Source of the DNA: an uncultured Clostridia bacterium
Lineage (GTDB): Bacteria; Bacillota; Clostridia; TANB77; CAG-465
Direction: 5' to 3'
Assembly: GCA_934162655.1 (NCBI GenBank)
Contig: CAKPJL010000003.1
Location: forward strand, 1-64,000
DNA length: 64,000 bases
Shown: positions 28,352 to 36,230 of the stretch, one piece after another
How positions within the stretch are numbered: the stretch's first letter is position 1
How the letters are laid out: each line of letters starts with the position of its first letter
Translations under genes and position numbers: made by a program
Notes under the pieces: model-generated
What the model was told of the DNA's origin: nothing
Seen by the model: only the letters and a program-made list of their open reading frames with translations
The model's database searches: none

Positions 28352-28427
28352 GGGCCATTAGCTCAGTTGGCAGAGCACTTGACTTTTAATCAAGTTGTCC
28401 GCAGTTCGAATCTGCGATGGCTCACCA
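28352..28427 (+). tRNA. tRNA-Lys (TTT)
   Basis: A full 76-nt cloverleaf: acceptor GGGCCAT/ATGGCTC, anticodon loop CTTTTAA with anticodon TTT, T-loop TTCGAAT, and encoded CCA. Confidence 0.97.
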
Positions 28428-28433
28428 TAAAAT

Positions 28434-28508
28434 GGCCCGTTGGTCAATCGGTTAAGACATCGCCCTTTCACGGCGGAGTGAGGAGTTCGACTCTCCTACG
28501 GGTCACCA
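28434..28508 (+). tRNA. tRNA-Glu (TTC)
   Basis: A 75-nt cloverleaf: acceptor GGCCCGT/ACGGGTC, anticodon loop CTTTCAC with anticodon TTC, T-loop TTCGACT, and encoded CCA. Only six bases follow tRNA-Lys. Confidence 0.97.
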
Positions 28509-28514
28509 AATATT

Positions 28515-28590
28515 GCTGGAATAGCTCAGCTGGTAGAGCAACGGTCTTGTAAACCGTAGGTCCTCAGTTCAAATCTGAGTTTCAGCTCCA
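28515..28590 (+). tRNA. tRNA-Thr (TGT)
   Basis: A 76-nt cloverleaf: acceptor GCTGGAA/TTTCAGC, anticodon loop CTTGTAA with anticodon TGT, T-loop TTCAAAT, and encoded CCA with T as discriminator base. Confidence 0.97.
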
Positions 28591-28594
28591 ATAT

Positions 28595-28629
28595 AAAAAA
28601 GGATACTTCAATTAGAAGCATCCTTTTTT
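28595..28629. terminator. terminator of the tRNA cluster
   Basis: The stem AAAAAAGGATaCTTC/GAAGcATCCTTTTTT overlaps the stop of the convergent 82-residue gene and has T-runs in both directions. Confidence 0.85.
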
Positions 28630-28856
28630 AGTTTTCTCCAAAGCTTATTAATTTTAATATTCATTTTTATAGCATCTACTATACTACTACTAAATGCTAA
28701 AATCCCTAAATTTCCATTTATAAGTATCTGATTTAAAGATTTTATACTTATTTTTTTACCGCTTGTAAAATTTATTATGTTAGTACATTCATAATAGTCT
28801 TTTCCCTTTCTTAATACTTTAATTCGGTTTTGAGTAACTAAATATAGTTTTTTCAT
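28608..28856 (-). CDS. 82-residue protein with distant likeness to the Cas1 N-terminal domain
   Basis: A small basic soluble protein with SD AAGGAGG. Residues 1-65 show a strand pattern that recalls the beta-sandwich start of Cas1: KKLYLVTQNRIKVLRKGKDYY, then SGKKISIKSLNQILINGN, then SSSIVDAIKMNIKI. The catalytic alpha-helical Cas1 domain is absent and there are no other cas genes or repeats nearby. The likeness is visual and weak, so the protein should be treated as unknown. It is monocistronic and converges on the tRNA terminator. Confidence 0.6.
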   Translation of the reverse strand: MKKLYLVTQNRIKVLRKGKDYYECTNIINFTSGKKISIKSLNQILINGNLGILAFSSSIVDAIKMNIKINKLWRKLKKDASN

Positions 28857-28938
28857 TTTTTATCCTCCTTAATTATAAATTGGACTTGCTTTACATAGCA
28901 CATTATTATTATATTCATAAACCATATTTTGTTTACAA

Positions 28939-28970
28939 AAAAATTGAGAATTATACATTCTCAATTCTTT
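28939..28970 (-). terminator. terminator of the ireB-ruvX-DUF1292 operon
   Basis: The stem AATTGAGAAT/ATTCTCAATT is followed by a T-run on minus, a few bases past the DUF1292 stop. Confidence 0.8.
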
Positions 28971-28976
28971 TTATTG

Positions 28977-29339
28977 TTATTCTTCTTCGCTATCTAATTG
29001 TGATTTAAATACCTTAAATACTTTATCTGCTAAAGCTTCATCTGTTACTACATCATATACTTCTTCATCACCATCTTGATTAATTTCAAGTATCGTAACT
29101 TCTACATCATCATCACTATTTTCATCTTTTACTTCTGCTGCTATTAAATATTCTTTATTATTCTCCTCTAATGCAACTACATCAACGATTTCAAATTTAA
29201 CATCTCTACCCTCTTCATCAGTTAGAGTTATTATTGGTTCAAAATCTTCTGGTAACTCCATATCTTCATGTGTATGGCCACATCCAGAGCAACAATCACA
29301 TGAGTGTGTACATTCTACTTCTTCTTCATCAAAAAACAT
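28977..29339 (-). CDS. DUF1292 protein with a Cys/His-rich head
   Basis: A 120-residue acidic protein. The body (about 33-110) matches DUF1292 (YrzB type): ITLTDEEGRDVKFEIVDVV, EYLIAAEV, then DDDVEVTILEINQDGDEEVY. The head contains ECTHSCDCCSGCGHTHED, with six cysteines and three histidines that could bind zinc or iron. DUF1292 genes normally sit beside ruvX and ireB, as here, except that a pilin-like gene is inserted. Function of the family is unknown. Confidence 0.9.
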   Translation of the reverse strand: MFFDEEEVECTHSCDCCSGCGHTHEDMELPEDFEPIITLTDEEGRDVKFEIVDVVALEENNKEYLIAAEVKDENSDDDVEVTILEINQDGDEEVYDVVTDEALADKVFKVFKSQLDSEEE

Positions 29340-29400
29340 ATTTTTTCCTCCTTAATAAATACATTATACATTAATATTTTAATTTTGTATATAGAAAATA

Positions 29401-29814
29401 CTATTTTTCCTTTATTTCTATACCTACATCATTCATAATTTTAATAGTATCCTCACTTCTATCTTCGCCATTATAAGTTAGCTTGCCATTTTCAATTATT
29501 ATTATTTTGTCATAATCTTTTACCATACTTGGTATAAATTCTTTTACTTTATCCCAGTCTTCCACACTTTGTAAATCTTCATCACTTTGTGGATCATAAT
29601 ACATACCAAGAGAAATTGATTCAAATTGCTTATTATTTACATACGCATCAAAATCTGTTTTAAATGTCAACATATCATCTCTTAATACTACCTTTTTAGA
29701 TTTATTTATAGTATCTTGATCTTTCATGGTAAGTATTGCAGCACCAGAAAGTATTATTATAACAATAATTGTTATAACTAATATTATAAGTGATACACCA
29801 TTTTTTTTAATCAT
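29401..29814 (-). CDS. type IV prepilin-like protein
   Basis: A 137-residue protein beginning MIKKNGVSLIILVITIIVIIILSG, a class III-type hydrophobic leader also seen in the InlB-repeat protein of this window. The soluble domain is acidic (about 35-137), with the DDMLTFKTDFDAYVNNKQF helix typical of clostridial pseudopilins. The expected Glu at +5 is replaced by Leu/Ile, as in many clostridial GVSLIxLVITI proteins. It lies between ruvX and DUF1292 with an SD of its own. Secretion to the membrane is likely; assembly into a pilus is unproven. Confidence 0.75.
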   Translation of the reverse strand: MIKKNGVSLIILVITIIVIIILSGAAILTMKDQDTINKSKKVVLRDDMLTFKTDFDAYVNNKQFESISLGMYYDPQSDEDLQSVEDWDKVKEFIPSMVKDYDKIIIIENGKLTYNGEDRSEDTIKIMNDVGIEIKEK

Positions 29815-29823
29815 AAGTTCCTC

Positions 29824-30243
29824 CTATTTATGTATGCTTGATAGATAACCCTCCAATATATAAGTTGCAGCTAGCTTATCAGCATATTCGTTTTTCTTCT
29901 TTTGTGATATATTTAATTCACGCATAGCTTTATATGCAGACACTGTCGTAAGCCTTTCGTCCCACAAAATTACCTGCAAGCCTATTTTATCTTCAATTAA
30001 TTTTGATAGTTCCTTAACCTTTTGGCTCTTTTCTGATAGTGTACCATTCATATTTTTTGGATTACCAATTACAATTTTACCCACATCATATTTTTTCACA
30101 AGTTCTAAAATATGAGATATAAGTTTTTTATCATTACCGTTTATTACATAAGTATCAAGACCTTGTGCAGTAATCAAAAGAGGATCAGAGAGTGCTAGTC
30201 CCACTCTTACATCCCCATAATCAATTGCTAAAATTCTTGCCAT
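29824..30243 (-). CDS. ruvX: RuvX/YqgF family Holliday junction resolvase-like protein
   Basis: A 139-residue RNase H-fold protein starting MARILAIDYGDVRVGLALSD, with the mid-motif KIVIGNPKNMNGT and the WDERLTTVSA block carrying further catalytic acids. It is essential in many bacteria, with roles proposed in 16S rRNA 5' maturation and Holliday junction resolution. It follows ireB with a 7-base gap, the canonical Firmicute order. Confidence 0.95.
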   Translation of the reverse strand: MARILAIDYGDVRVGLALSDPLLITAQGLDTYVINGNDKKLISHILELVKKYDVGKIVIGNPKNMNGTLSEKSQKVKELSKLIEDKIGLQVILWDERLTTVSAYKAMRELNISQKKKNEYADKLAATYILEGYLSSIHK

Positions 30244-30250
30244 ATTTCAC

Positions 30251-30496
30251 CTATAAATTTAAATATGATTTAATCATTTCTTGTAACAAGTCATCTCTTT
30301 CTATTTTACATACAAGTGCTCTTGCATTATTGTGAGAAGTTATATAAGTTGGATCTCCTGATAAAATATATCCAACAATTTGACTTACTGGCTCATAGCC
30401 TTTTTCTTTTAATGCAGCAACTACTTGTTCCATTATTTCTTTTACTTTGCTTACTTCCTCTTTTTGAGGAACAAAAACTGTTGTATTTTGATCCAT
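30251..30496 (-). CDS. ireB: IreB family regulatory phosphoprotein (DUF965)
   Basis: An 81-residue protein starting MDQNTTVFV at the ATG at 30496, eight bases after AAAGGAG; a GTG three codons upstream overlaps the SD. The sequence KGYEPVSQIVGYILSGDPTYITSHNNAR is the family hallmark, broken here at YILSGDP. IreB is a substrate of the IreK/PrkC Ser/Thr kinase in enterococci and modulates cell-wall stress resistance. The N-terminal Thr residues (TT) that are phosphorylated in the family are present. Confidence 0.95.
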   Translation of the reverse strand: MDQNTTVFVPQKEEVSKVKEIMEQVVAALKEKGYEPVSQIVGYILSGDPTYITSHNNARALVCKIERDDLLQEMIKSYLNL

Positions 30497-30513
30497 AAAA
30501 ATCACTCCTTTAA

Positions 30514-31587
30514 TTACATTATCTTCATGGTATTTACATCAATCATACCATCAAGTGCTCTAATCATTTTTTGAATTTCTTTTTCTATATTATTTTGCTT
30601 TCTAAAAACATGCATTACAAGTTTTATATCAGGTCTTACTTCTTCATCTTCTACTTTTATAAAGATTGTTTTTAGTCTTGCAAGCATTCTTTCTATAACT
30701 TGTTGTGTGGTTTCAATTTCAGTATCTGGTATAGCAATTATAAGTTTAATTCCACTATATCTAATTAGTATCTGATTTTTAATAGCAAATTCTTTTATTG
30801 TGTCAGTAACACTAACTAAAAGCTGATTTCCTATATTTCTATTATATTTTTCATTTATTTCAGGAATATTACTAATAGATAAGACTACTAATACATTTGT
30901 ATCATATTTAGAAAGTACATTTCTAACATTAGAATATAAATAGATATTATTATAAAACCCAGTTTGTTTATCCTTTGATTCAGCAAGCTCAATGGTATCT
31001 TGAAATTGAACCGTATCTAAAAATATTCCAAGGTTACTTTTTATTTTTGCAAGTTCATCTTTTGATATAGAATCAAAAGCATTAGGTGCCTCATCTTCCA
31101 TTATCCAAAATCCTAAATAAGTATTATTATAATATATAGGTGAAAACATTGCAGACCTTATTTTTCTTTCAGTTGCACTCTGATATGATAGTGTCTTTTC
31201 AACTGTTGTTGTTAGATATTTTGAAATATTTTTATTTACATTAACCTTAAAATCATTGTCATCTGCAACATTTACTACACACTCTAAATATTCACCCTCA
31301 ACATTAGTAGCCTTTGCCTCATATACATTTCCATCAAAAAGTGATATTGTAGAATATCTAGGTTTATATGTATCTAAAATTACTTTATTTAATTCTTCAA
31401 CTTTTTTATTTGCAAGTATGTTAGTTCCTAAAATATCAAACATCTTTTGTATTACAGACACAGTAGAAATATTAGAAGATACCATCTTATAATAGTCTAG
31501 TTTCTTATTTAGAGATGACCTTTGAATTAAAAAATATGCAAGTGCTATTACTAATAATACTATTACTATTATTAAAAAAATATTCAT
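30514..31587 (-). CDS. membrane GAF-like plus degenerate GGDEF protein
   Basis: The protein has 357 residues: one N-terminal membrane helix (2-22), a GAF-like sensory region (about 45-195, with FSPIYYNNTYLGFWIME) and a diguanylate-cyclase-like domain (about 205-335). That domain keeps DKQTGFYNNIYL and the NRNIGNQLL helix, but the GGDEF signature reads RYSGIKL, so c-di-GMP synthesis is not expected. It is 37 bases downstream of the TadZ-like gene and upstream of ireB. Its likely role is sensing or scaffolding, perhaps nucleotide binding. Confidence 0.85.
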   Translation of the reverse strand: MNIFLIIVIVLLVIALAYFLIQRSSLNKKLDYYKMVSSNISTVSVIQKMFDILGTNILANKKVEELNKVILDTYKPRYSTISLFDGNVYEAKATNVEGEYLECVVNVADDNDFKVNVNKNISKYLTTTVEKTLSYQSATERKIRSAMFSPIYYNNTYLGFWIMEDEAPNAFDSISKDELAKIKSNLGIFLDTVQFQDTIELAESKDKQTGFYNNIYLYSNVRNVLSKYDTNVLVVLSISNIPEINEKYNRNIGNQLLVSVTDTIKEFAIKNQILIRYSGIKLIIAIPDTEIETTQQVIERMLARLKTIFIKVEDEEVRPDIKLVMHVFRKQNNIEKEIQKMIRALDGMIDVNTMKIM

Positions 31588-31624
31588 ACTCTACTCCTTT
31601 TTCATAAGTTATATAGATTAACAA

Positions 31625-33370
31625 CTACTGAACTTCTTTTTCAAATCCTGAATTTTGTTGTTGGCTTTCTTGTCTTTTAAACATAGATTTAAATCCACTA
31701 CTAGATTTTGGCTTATTTAAAGTAGGTTTTGATGTAGTTTTCTGATTTACACTTCCAATAGGATATATAGAGTTAATAAGTGCATATAATGATTGTCTAA
31801 AATCATCTGTAAATGATGCAAATTTATTGGAATATTTATAAACCATATCTATATATTTCTTATAGTTTTCCACATCAAAAGGTAAAATAAACGGATTTTT
31901 ACTTGAAGCATCAAATAAAGTTTCAATTGTTTTAAAATCAAAGCTTGTATAAGTTGCAATTCCTTCTATTATTGCTTTTGATGTTAGTGAACATCTAACA
32001 TGTTTATTTATAACTATTTTTACTTTGTTCATAGGTATACCACGTGATTTTAGTTCTCTTAAAAATAGCGTTAATTGAGGAATATTTAAAACATCCATGT
32101 CTTGAACTACATATATATCTTGACAAAGTCTAAAATAATCTATTGGTGTAGTAAAGTCTGCATCTATTAAAATAACATTATTTCTTTGGCTTACTGTCTC
32201 TATTACTTTACTTGCATTGTATATTTTCCTATCTTCACCTGGAAGTGCAGTATAAATACTTAATTTATCATAGTTTAGTGGCTCATTCATACCGTTAGAA
32301 GCATATTTTAAGCTTTCTGCTGCTATATTTCTTTTTCCCTCATTATCATAAGTATATATAGTATAAGAATCTCTTTTTCTTGTCACATCAACTATTGCTG
32401 TTTTTACTTTACTACGAGCAAGTGTTGTTCCTATTGCATTAACACAAAATGAAGTACCACATTTTGGAGCACCCACAAATACAGAAATCTTTCTGTAATC
32501 TTTTGGAACTTCATAGATATTTCTTACTACTTCTTTTTCGACTACTTGTGTAACTACTTGTGTTTCTCCCGGTGTTTCCTTTACAACAATTCTTTCTACC
32601 ACTTGTGGCTCTTTTTTAGTTTCAGTTCTAGCTTGAGTTTGCTTTTGATCATTTTGCAAAGTATTTGCAGAAACTGCTGCTGAATTTACATTCTCTGCTG
32701 GAAGTGAAGCAATAAGTGATTTATATTTTTCATTATTAAAACTTAAATATTGCTTAACATCTGGTGGTAAAAACTTGATTATAACAGCAAGTTGTCCGTC
32801 TGTATATTGGCTTGCTATTCTATCAAATATCTCATTATATTTATCTGCAATACCATTTTGATTCTTATAATATGATATTATCCTTTGAAGCTCAATTTCT
32901 GGGACTTCATCAGTATTGTATACATTTTGTCCTACGACTTTATCATAGTATTTTTTTACATCCTTCTTTTGATAAGGTCTATTTATTCCCTCACTTACTT
33001 TGCCTTTTGTTCTATCTTGTCCTGTAAGAACTGTATATATACTTAAATTGAATAATTTTGATAAAAACTCGTCACCCAATTTTCTTCTATCAGACGCAAC
33101 ATAAACTATCTTTTTAGCATCAAATACATCTGTCATAGCATCTAAATTCTCAAATAAATACTCATCTATTTGTGCATAGTTATTTGTTGGAAACTTTTCT
33201 AATTCTTCTAAAAGAACTGCCCTATCATATTCGCCTGTTGATAGTTCTTGAATAAATTGTTTAAAATAATAAACATTTTTATATTCTATTTTTTCCTTAT
33301 ATTTTGCCTCATAAAACTCTACAATGCCTTTTACTGTATCATCGTTGTTAATACCAAATATTACTTTCAT
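31625..33370 (-). CDS. TadZ/CpaE-like protein with ParA-fold ATPase lacking a normal P-loop
   Basis: A 581-residue cytoplasmic protein. The N-terminal 1-130 resembles an atypical receiver domain (EYDRAVLLEELEKF, AKKIVYVAS). A helical section, a Gln/Lys/Val-rich linker (about 235-290) and a ParA/MinD-like fold (about 295-530) follow, with VGAPKCGTSFCVNAIG in place of KGGVGKT and VILIDADFTTPIDYFRL as the Walker B-like strand. The tail is Ser/Gln-rich. TadZ/CpaE proteins localise Tad pili. It is next to a VirB2-like gene and a degenerate GGDEF protein, 25 kb away from the main Tad-like operon. Confidence 0.75.
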   Translation of the reverse strand: MKVIFGINNDDTVKGIVEFYEAKYKEKIEYKNVYYFKQFIQELSTGEYDRAVLLEELEKFPTNNYAQIDEYLFENLDAMTDVFDAKKIVYVASDRRKLGDEFLSKLFNLSIYTVLTGQDRTKGKVSEGINRPYQKKDVKKYYDKVVGQNVYNTDEVPEIELQRIISYYKNQNGIADKYNEIFDRIASQYTDGQLAVIIKFLPPDVKQYLSFNNEKYKSLIASLPAENVNSAAVSANTLQNDQKQTQARTETKKEPQVVERIVVKETPGETQVVTQVVEKEVVRNIYEVPKDYRKISVFVGAPKCGTSFCVNAIGTTLARSKVKTAIVDVTRKRDSYTIYTYDNEGKRNIAAESLKYASNGMNEPLNYDKLSIYTALPGEDRKIYNASKVIETVSQRNNVILIDADFTTPIDYFRLCQDIYVVQDMDVLNIPQLTLFLRELKSRGIPMNKVKIVINKHVRCSLTSKAIIEGIATYTSFDFKTIETLFDASSKNPFILPFDVENYKKYIDMVYKYSNKFASFTDDFRQSLYALINSIYPIGSVNQKTTSKPTLNKPKSSSGFKSMFKRQESQQQNSGFEKEVQ

Positions 33371-33418
33371 ATTTTATCCTTCTTTCTAAAAAACTACAAC
33401 TAATAATTATTAATTAAT

Positions 33419-33748
33419 CTATATTTGAGTTGTCATTATAAAAGCATAACAAAGTGGCAATGCTTGTACTAGTGCTGTAAATATGGCAACTCCTACTATC
33501 AATCTTTGTCCTAATACTTTTTTTTCTAAATTTTCAGAACCTACTACATAAAATTGATATAGTGCATAAATTAATATAAGTATAACAACTGGCCAACTGT
33601 ATTTTTGAATAAATATCATAACCTTTAGTCCTGTATCATATATCTTATCATTTGATGTAATATCGCCACTAGCAAAAACTACACCAGAAACAATTCCTAA
33701 AATTATCGCTATTATAATTGAAATTATTGCTACTTTTTTATAAACCAT
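33419..33748 (-). CDS. VirB2/TrbC-like small membrane protein
   Basis: Start at 33748 (MVYKKV), which has AAAGGATGG upstream; the longer frame has no SD. The 109-residue product has a signal-like helix (about 5-25, ending VVFASGD) and two more membrane helices (about 50-68 and 82-105). The central part, KVMIFIQKYSWPVVILILIYALY then VGSENLEKKVLGQRLIVG, has the same layout as the VirB2-like protein at 25.9-26.3 kb. It heads an operon with the TadZ-like gene. The match to VirB2/TrbC is topological rather than by strong identity. Confidence 0.65.
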   Translation of the reverse strand: MVYKKVAIISIIIAIILGIVSGVVFASGDITSNDKIYDTGLKVMIFIQKYSWPVVILILIYALYQFYVVGSENLEKKVLGQRLIVGVAIFTALVQALPLCYAFIMTTQI

Positions 33749-33846
33749 AAAAACCATCCTTTTTAAAACTTTTAACAATATAATTTTACAATAAAAAGTT
33801 AAAAATAGCAAGTAATATTTGTTTTTTTTTTATTTAATGAAAAAAA

Positions 33847-33876
33847 AGATTATCTACAAAACAATGTAGATAATCT
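33847..33876 (-). terminator. strong terminator after the spore/TauE/45-residue unit
   Basis: The 12-bp stem AGATTATCTACA/TGTAGATAATCT is followed on minus by eight Ts. Confidence 0.9.
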
Positions 33877-33881
33877 ACTAC

Positions 33882-34019
33882 TTAAAAGCCGTATGATTTT
33901 ACCATCTTTTTTACTGCATTTTTGCTCTTTTTAGCCATTGATTTTATGTAATTACTATTCATAACGCCTACAATTGTACCTGCCATCATTCCAAGCATTG
34001 CACCTTTTACAAAATTCAT
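33882..34019 (-). CDS. 45-residue protein, YtxH-like
   Basis: A short gene with SD GAGGAG encoding a Gly/Met hydrophobic head (NFVKGAMLGMMAGTIVGVMNS) and a Lys-rich tail (KSMAKKSKNAVKKMVKSYGF). That is the layout of YtxH-like small membrane proteins of Firmicutes. It directly follows the half-size TauE gene and ends at a strong terminator. Function is unknown. Confidence 0.7.
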   Translation of the reverse strand: MNFVKGAMLGMMAGTIVGVMNSNYIKSMAKKSKNAVKKMVKSYGF

Positions 34020-34024
34020 AAAGT

Positions 34025-34420
34025 TCAACTCCTCTCATCACTTTTATTTTTTGCATTAAAAAATTGTTTTAAACTAGAAATAATTTCATAAATTCCCATA
34101 AGTGCCATAAATACTAAAAATATTTTTTGTGAAATTTTTATATCAACAATTTTATTTAAAAAAACGCCAGCTATACTACCAATTATTATAAAAAAAATCA
34201 ATTTTTTAAATATTTCAAAATCAATTTTTTTATTTTTTATGCTGTATATAGAAGAAGAAATACCAACTGCAATAAACATTATTAAATTATAAATTTGTGC
34301 TTGTTTAAAATCACAAATATTTATTATAGAAGATGCAAGTAAAAATATACTTCCTCCGCCAATTCCCATTCCTGCTATAAAGCTACATACTATGATAAAT
34401 ACGTAAAATAAAATCTCCAT
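34025..34420 (-). CDS. half-size TauE/SafE family membrane protein (first half type)
   Basis: A 131-residue protein with four membrane helices and the SFIAGMGIGGGSIFLL motif of TauE/SafE exporters near the start. Full family members have about 250 residues with two such halves. The next upstream gene encodes the other half type, so the pair probably assembles as a heteromer transporting sulfite, sulfoacetate or a similar anion. The substrate cannot be read from sequence. Confidence 0.8.
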   Translation of the reverse strand: MEILFYVFIIVCSFIAGMGIGGGSIFLLASSIINICDFKQAQIYNLIMFIAVGISSSIYSIKNKKIDFEIFKKLIFFIIIGSIAGVFLNKIVDIKISQKIFLVFMALMGIYEIISSLKQFFNAKNKSDERS

Positions 34421-34432
34421 TTTTTTCCTTTC

Positions 34433-34774
34433 TTAAAAAAATAATTTATAAACAGAAAGCACTAAAAGTAGAATTCCAGAAATTAAATTTAACAGCTTTG
34501 AATCTATTTTATTCATAAATTTAGTACCAAGTATTCCTAAAATAAGTGAAATAATAAAAACAATTATTGATTTTATTATACTTATTTTATTAAATATTAG
34601 CATCCCAATAAGTGAGATTATACTAGATATTGAAAGTAGTATTATGCTAAGATTTCTTGACATATGTGTATCATACTTCTTTATAAATACTAGATAAAAT
34701 ATTAAAATTTGACCTGCACCAGAAGTCAAAAATCCATTTACAAAACCCGAAAAAATTCCTAAAAAATAAATCAT
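34433..34774 (-). CDS. half-size TauE/SafE family membrane protein (partner)
   Basis: A 113-residue protein with four membrane helices and a GIFSGFVNGFLTSGAGQILIF-type repeat (Gly-rich entry loop) matching the TauE fold. It precedes the second half-protein by 12 bases. No SD is evident, and its start codon lies inside an inverted repeat that follows mbl, so translation may be coupled or restrained. Confidence 0.78.
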   Translation of the reverse strand: MIYFLGIFSGFVNGFLTSGAGQILIFYLVFIKKYDTHMSRNLSIILLSISSIISLIGMLIFNKISIIKSIIVFIISLILGILGTKFMNKIDSKLLNLISGILLLVLSVYKLFF

Positions 34775-34803
34775 AGTAATATTATTTGTTTATTACTATG
34801 ATT
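34772..34803 (-). promoter_or_regulatory. inverted repeat covering the start codon of the TauE-like gene
   Basis: ATAGTAATA and TATTACTAT flank a 13-14-base loop between the mbl stop and the next start. On the minus strand the ATG falls in the 3' arm. It is followed by ATTTATTTTTT, so it may also act as a weak terminator after mbl. Confidence 0.45.
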
Positions 34804-34835
34804 TATAATATTTTTAAAAATTTTTCAAATATTTT

Positions 34836-35849
34836 TTAAAATTTTTTAATTTTTACAGCATTTCCACTTTCTAATAAATCCACATGATTTAGGGCTTTGC
34901 CAGTTCCTATTGCAACACAAGACTGTGCATCTTCTGCAATCATAACTGGGATATTTAGTGTTTCTTGCAAAAGCCTATCTAGACCATATATTAGTCCGCC
35001 TCCGCCTGTTATGTAAATTCCCCTCTCTGAAATATCTGCCGAAAGTTCTGGTGGTGTTTCTTCTAAAACTGCATGTACTCCTTCTATTATAGAATACGAA
35101 CATTCTTTAAGTGCTTCAAGCATTTCAGAAGATTTAATCTCTATTTCTATTGGTAAACCAGTAGTAAGATCTCTACCTTTTACTAACATTTTATCATCTG
35201 TTGGTCTTGGATACATACAACCTATATTAATTTTTATATCTTCTGCTGTCCTTTCACCTATTATAACATTTTTATTTTTCTTTATATACTTAATAATTGC
35301 TTCATCAAATTTATCCCCTGCAACTTTTAAAGATTTACTTTTTACTGCACCGCCAAGTGATATAACAGCTATATCTGCTGTTCCACCTCCGATGTCAACT
35401 ATCATACTACCATATGGTTTTGTTATATCTATACCAGCTCCAATAGCTGCTGCTATTGGTTCCTCAATTAAATATACTTTTTTTGCTCCAGCATGAGTTG
35501 CAGCATCTATTACAGCTTTTTTCTCAACTTCTGTAACACATGAAGGAACACATACCATTATTTTAGGAGAAAAAATAAAATGTCCACATGCTTTTGATAT
35601 AAAATATTTAAGTAATTTTTCAGTTATTGTATAATCTGATATTACCCCATCTTTTAGTGGTCTAATAGCAACAATATTTCCAGGTGTTCTTCCAAGCATC
35701 TTTCTTGCTTCTTGTCCAACGGCTAAAACCTCATTTGTGTCTTTATCTATTGCAACAACTGATGGCTCTCTTAACACTATTCCTTTACCTTTAACATATA
35801 CAATAATTGTAGCAGTACCAAGGTCAATACCTATATCCATGTTAAACAT
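34836..35849 (-). CDS. mbl: MreB-family actin homologue, Mbl type
   Basis: A 337-residue cytoskeletal protein with the actin-fold phosphate loops (DIGIDLGTATI, VDIGGGTADIAVISLGG, ITGGGGLIYGLDRLL) and the MreB-specific RPLKDGVISDY segment. It guides lateral wall synthesis. Its place directly after spoIIID is the classical Bacillus/Clostridium order for mbl, which is why Mbl is preferred to MreB. Length is normal and a strong AAGGAGG SD precedes it. Confidence 0.93.
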   Translation of the reverse strand: MFNMDIGIDLGTATIIVYVKGKGIVLREPSVVAIDKDTNEVLAVGQEARKMLGRTPGNIVAIRPLKDGVISDYTITEKLLKYFISKACGHFIFSPKIMVCVPSCVTEVEKKAVIDAATHAGAKKVYLIEEPIAAAIGAGIDITKPYGSMIVDIGGGTADIAVISLGGAVKSKSLKVAGDKFDEAIIKYIKKNKNVIIGERTAEDIKINIGCMYPRPTDDKMLVKGRDLTTGLPIEIEIKSSEMLEALKECSYSIIEGVHAVLEETPPELSADISERGIYITGGGGLIYGLDRLLQETLNIPVMIAEDAQSCVAIGTGKALNHVDLLESGNAVKIKKF

Positions 35850-35934
35850 ATAACTCCTCCTTGCATTGCAATTATATTACATTTTTGTTTCATTTGCAAT
35901 ACATTAGATGAAAGTTATTATTTTTATTTTATTA

Positions 35935-36189
35935 TTAATTTGCTTTCTTTAATTCGTATTTTATTTTTGTCGCCATTCCTCCTCTTATATGTCTTTCTTC
36001 TTTATTATGTTCTAATACTTTTCTTGCTTCTCTTGCAAGGGAAGGATTAATTTTTTCTAACCTTTCTGCTATATCTTTATGCACAGTGGATTTACTTATA
36101 TTAAATTTTTGTGCAGTTTGTCTTACTGTACTTTTAGTTTCTATTATATATACTGCTAATACCTTAGCTCTTTCTTCAATATCTATCAT
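35935..36189 (-). CDS. spoIIID: sporulation transcription factor SpoIIID
   Basis: An 84-residue DNA-binding protein starting MIDIEERAKV after GGAGGT. The helix-turn-helix TVRQTAQKFNISKSTVHKD and the family C-terminal block EERHIRGGMATKIKY are intact. It acts in the mother cell as a sigma-E regulon activator/repressor. It lies between the SpoIIQ-like gene and mbl, as expected. Confidence 0.95.
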   Translation of the reverse strand: MIDIEERAKVLAVYIIETKSTVRQTAQKFNISKSTVHKDIAERLEKINPSLAREARKVLEHNKEERHIRGGMATKIKYELKKAN

Positions 36190-36230
36190 ACCTTTACCTC
36201 CACTCATATTATTATTTTATTCTACTTTTC

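Noticed and set aside
28367..28552. Open plus-strand frame of 61 codons over the tRNA cluster
   Set aside because: It runs through three well-formed tRNA genes and has no SD; the tRNAs explain the sequence.
24755..28590. Integrative conjugative element inserted at the tRNA genes
   Set aside because: No integrase, relaxase or duplicated tRNA 3' end was seen, and the T4SS-like genes run straight into dnaD-dnaI.
31256..31492. Various plus-strand frames opposite the minus-strand genes
   Set aside because: They are low-complexity shadows of AT-rich coding sequence with no SD and no protein-like composition.
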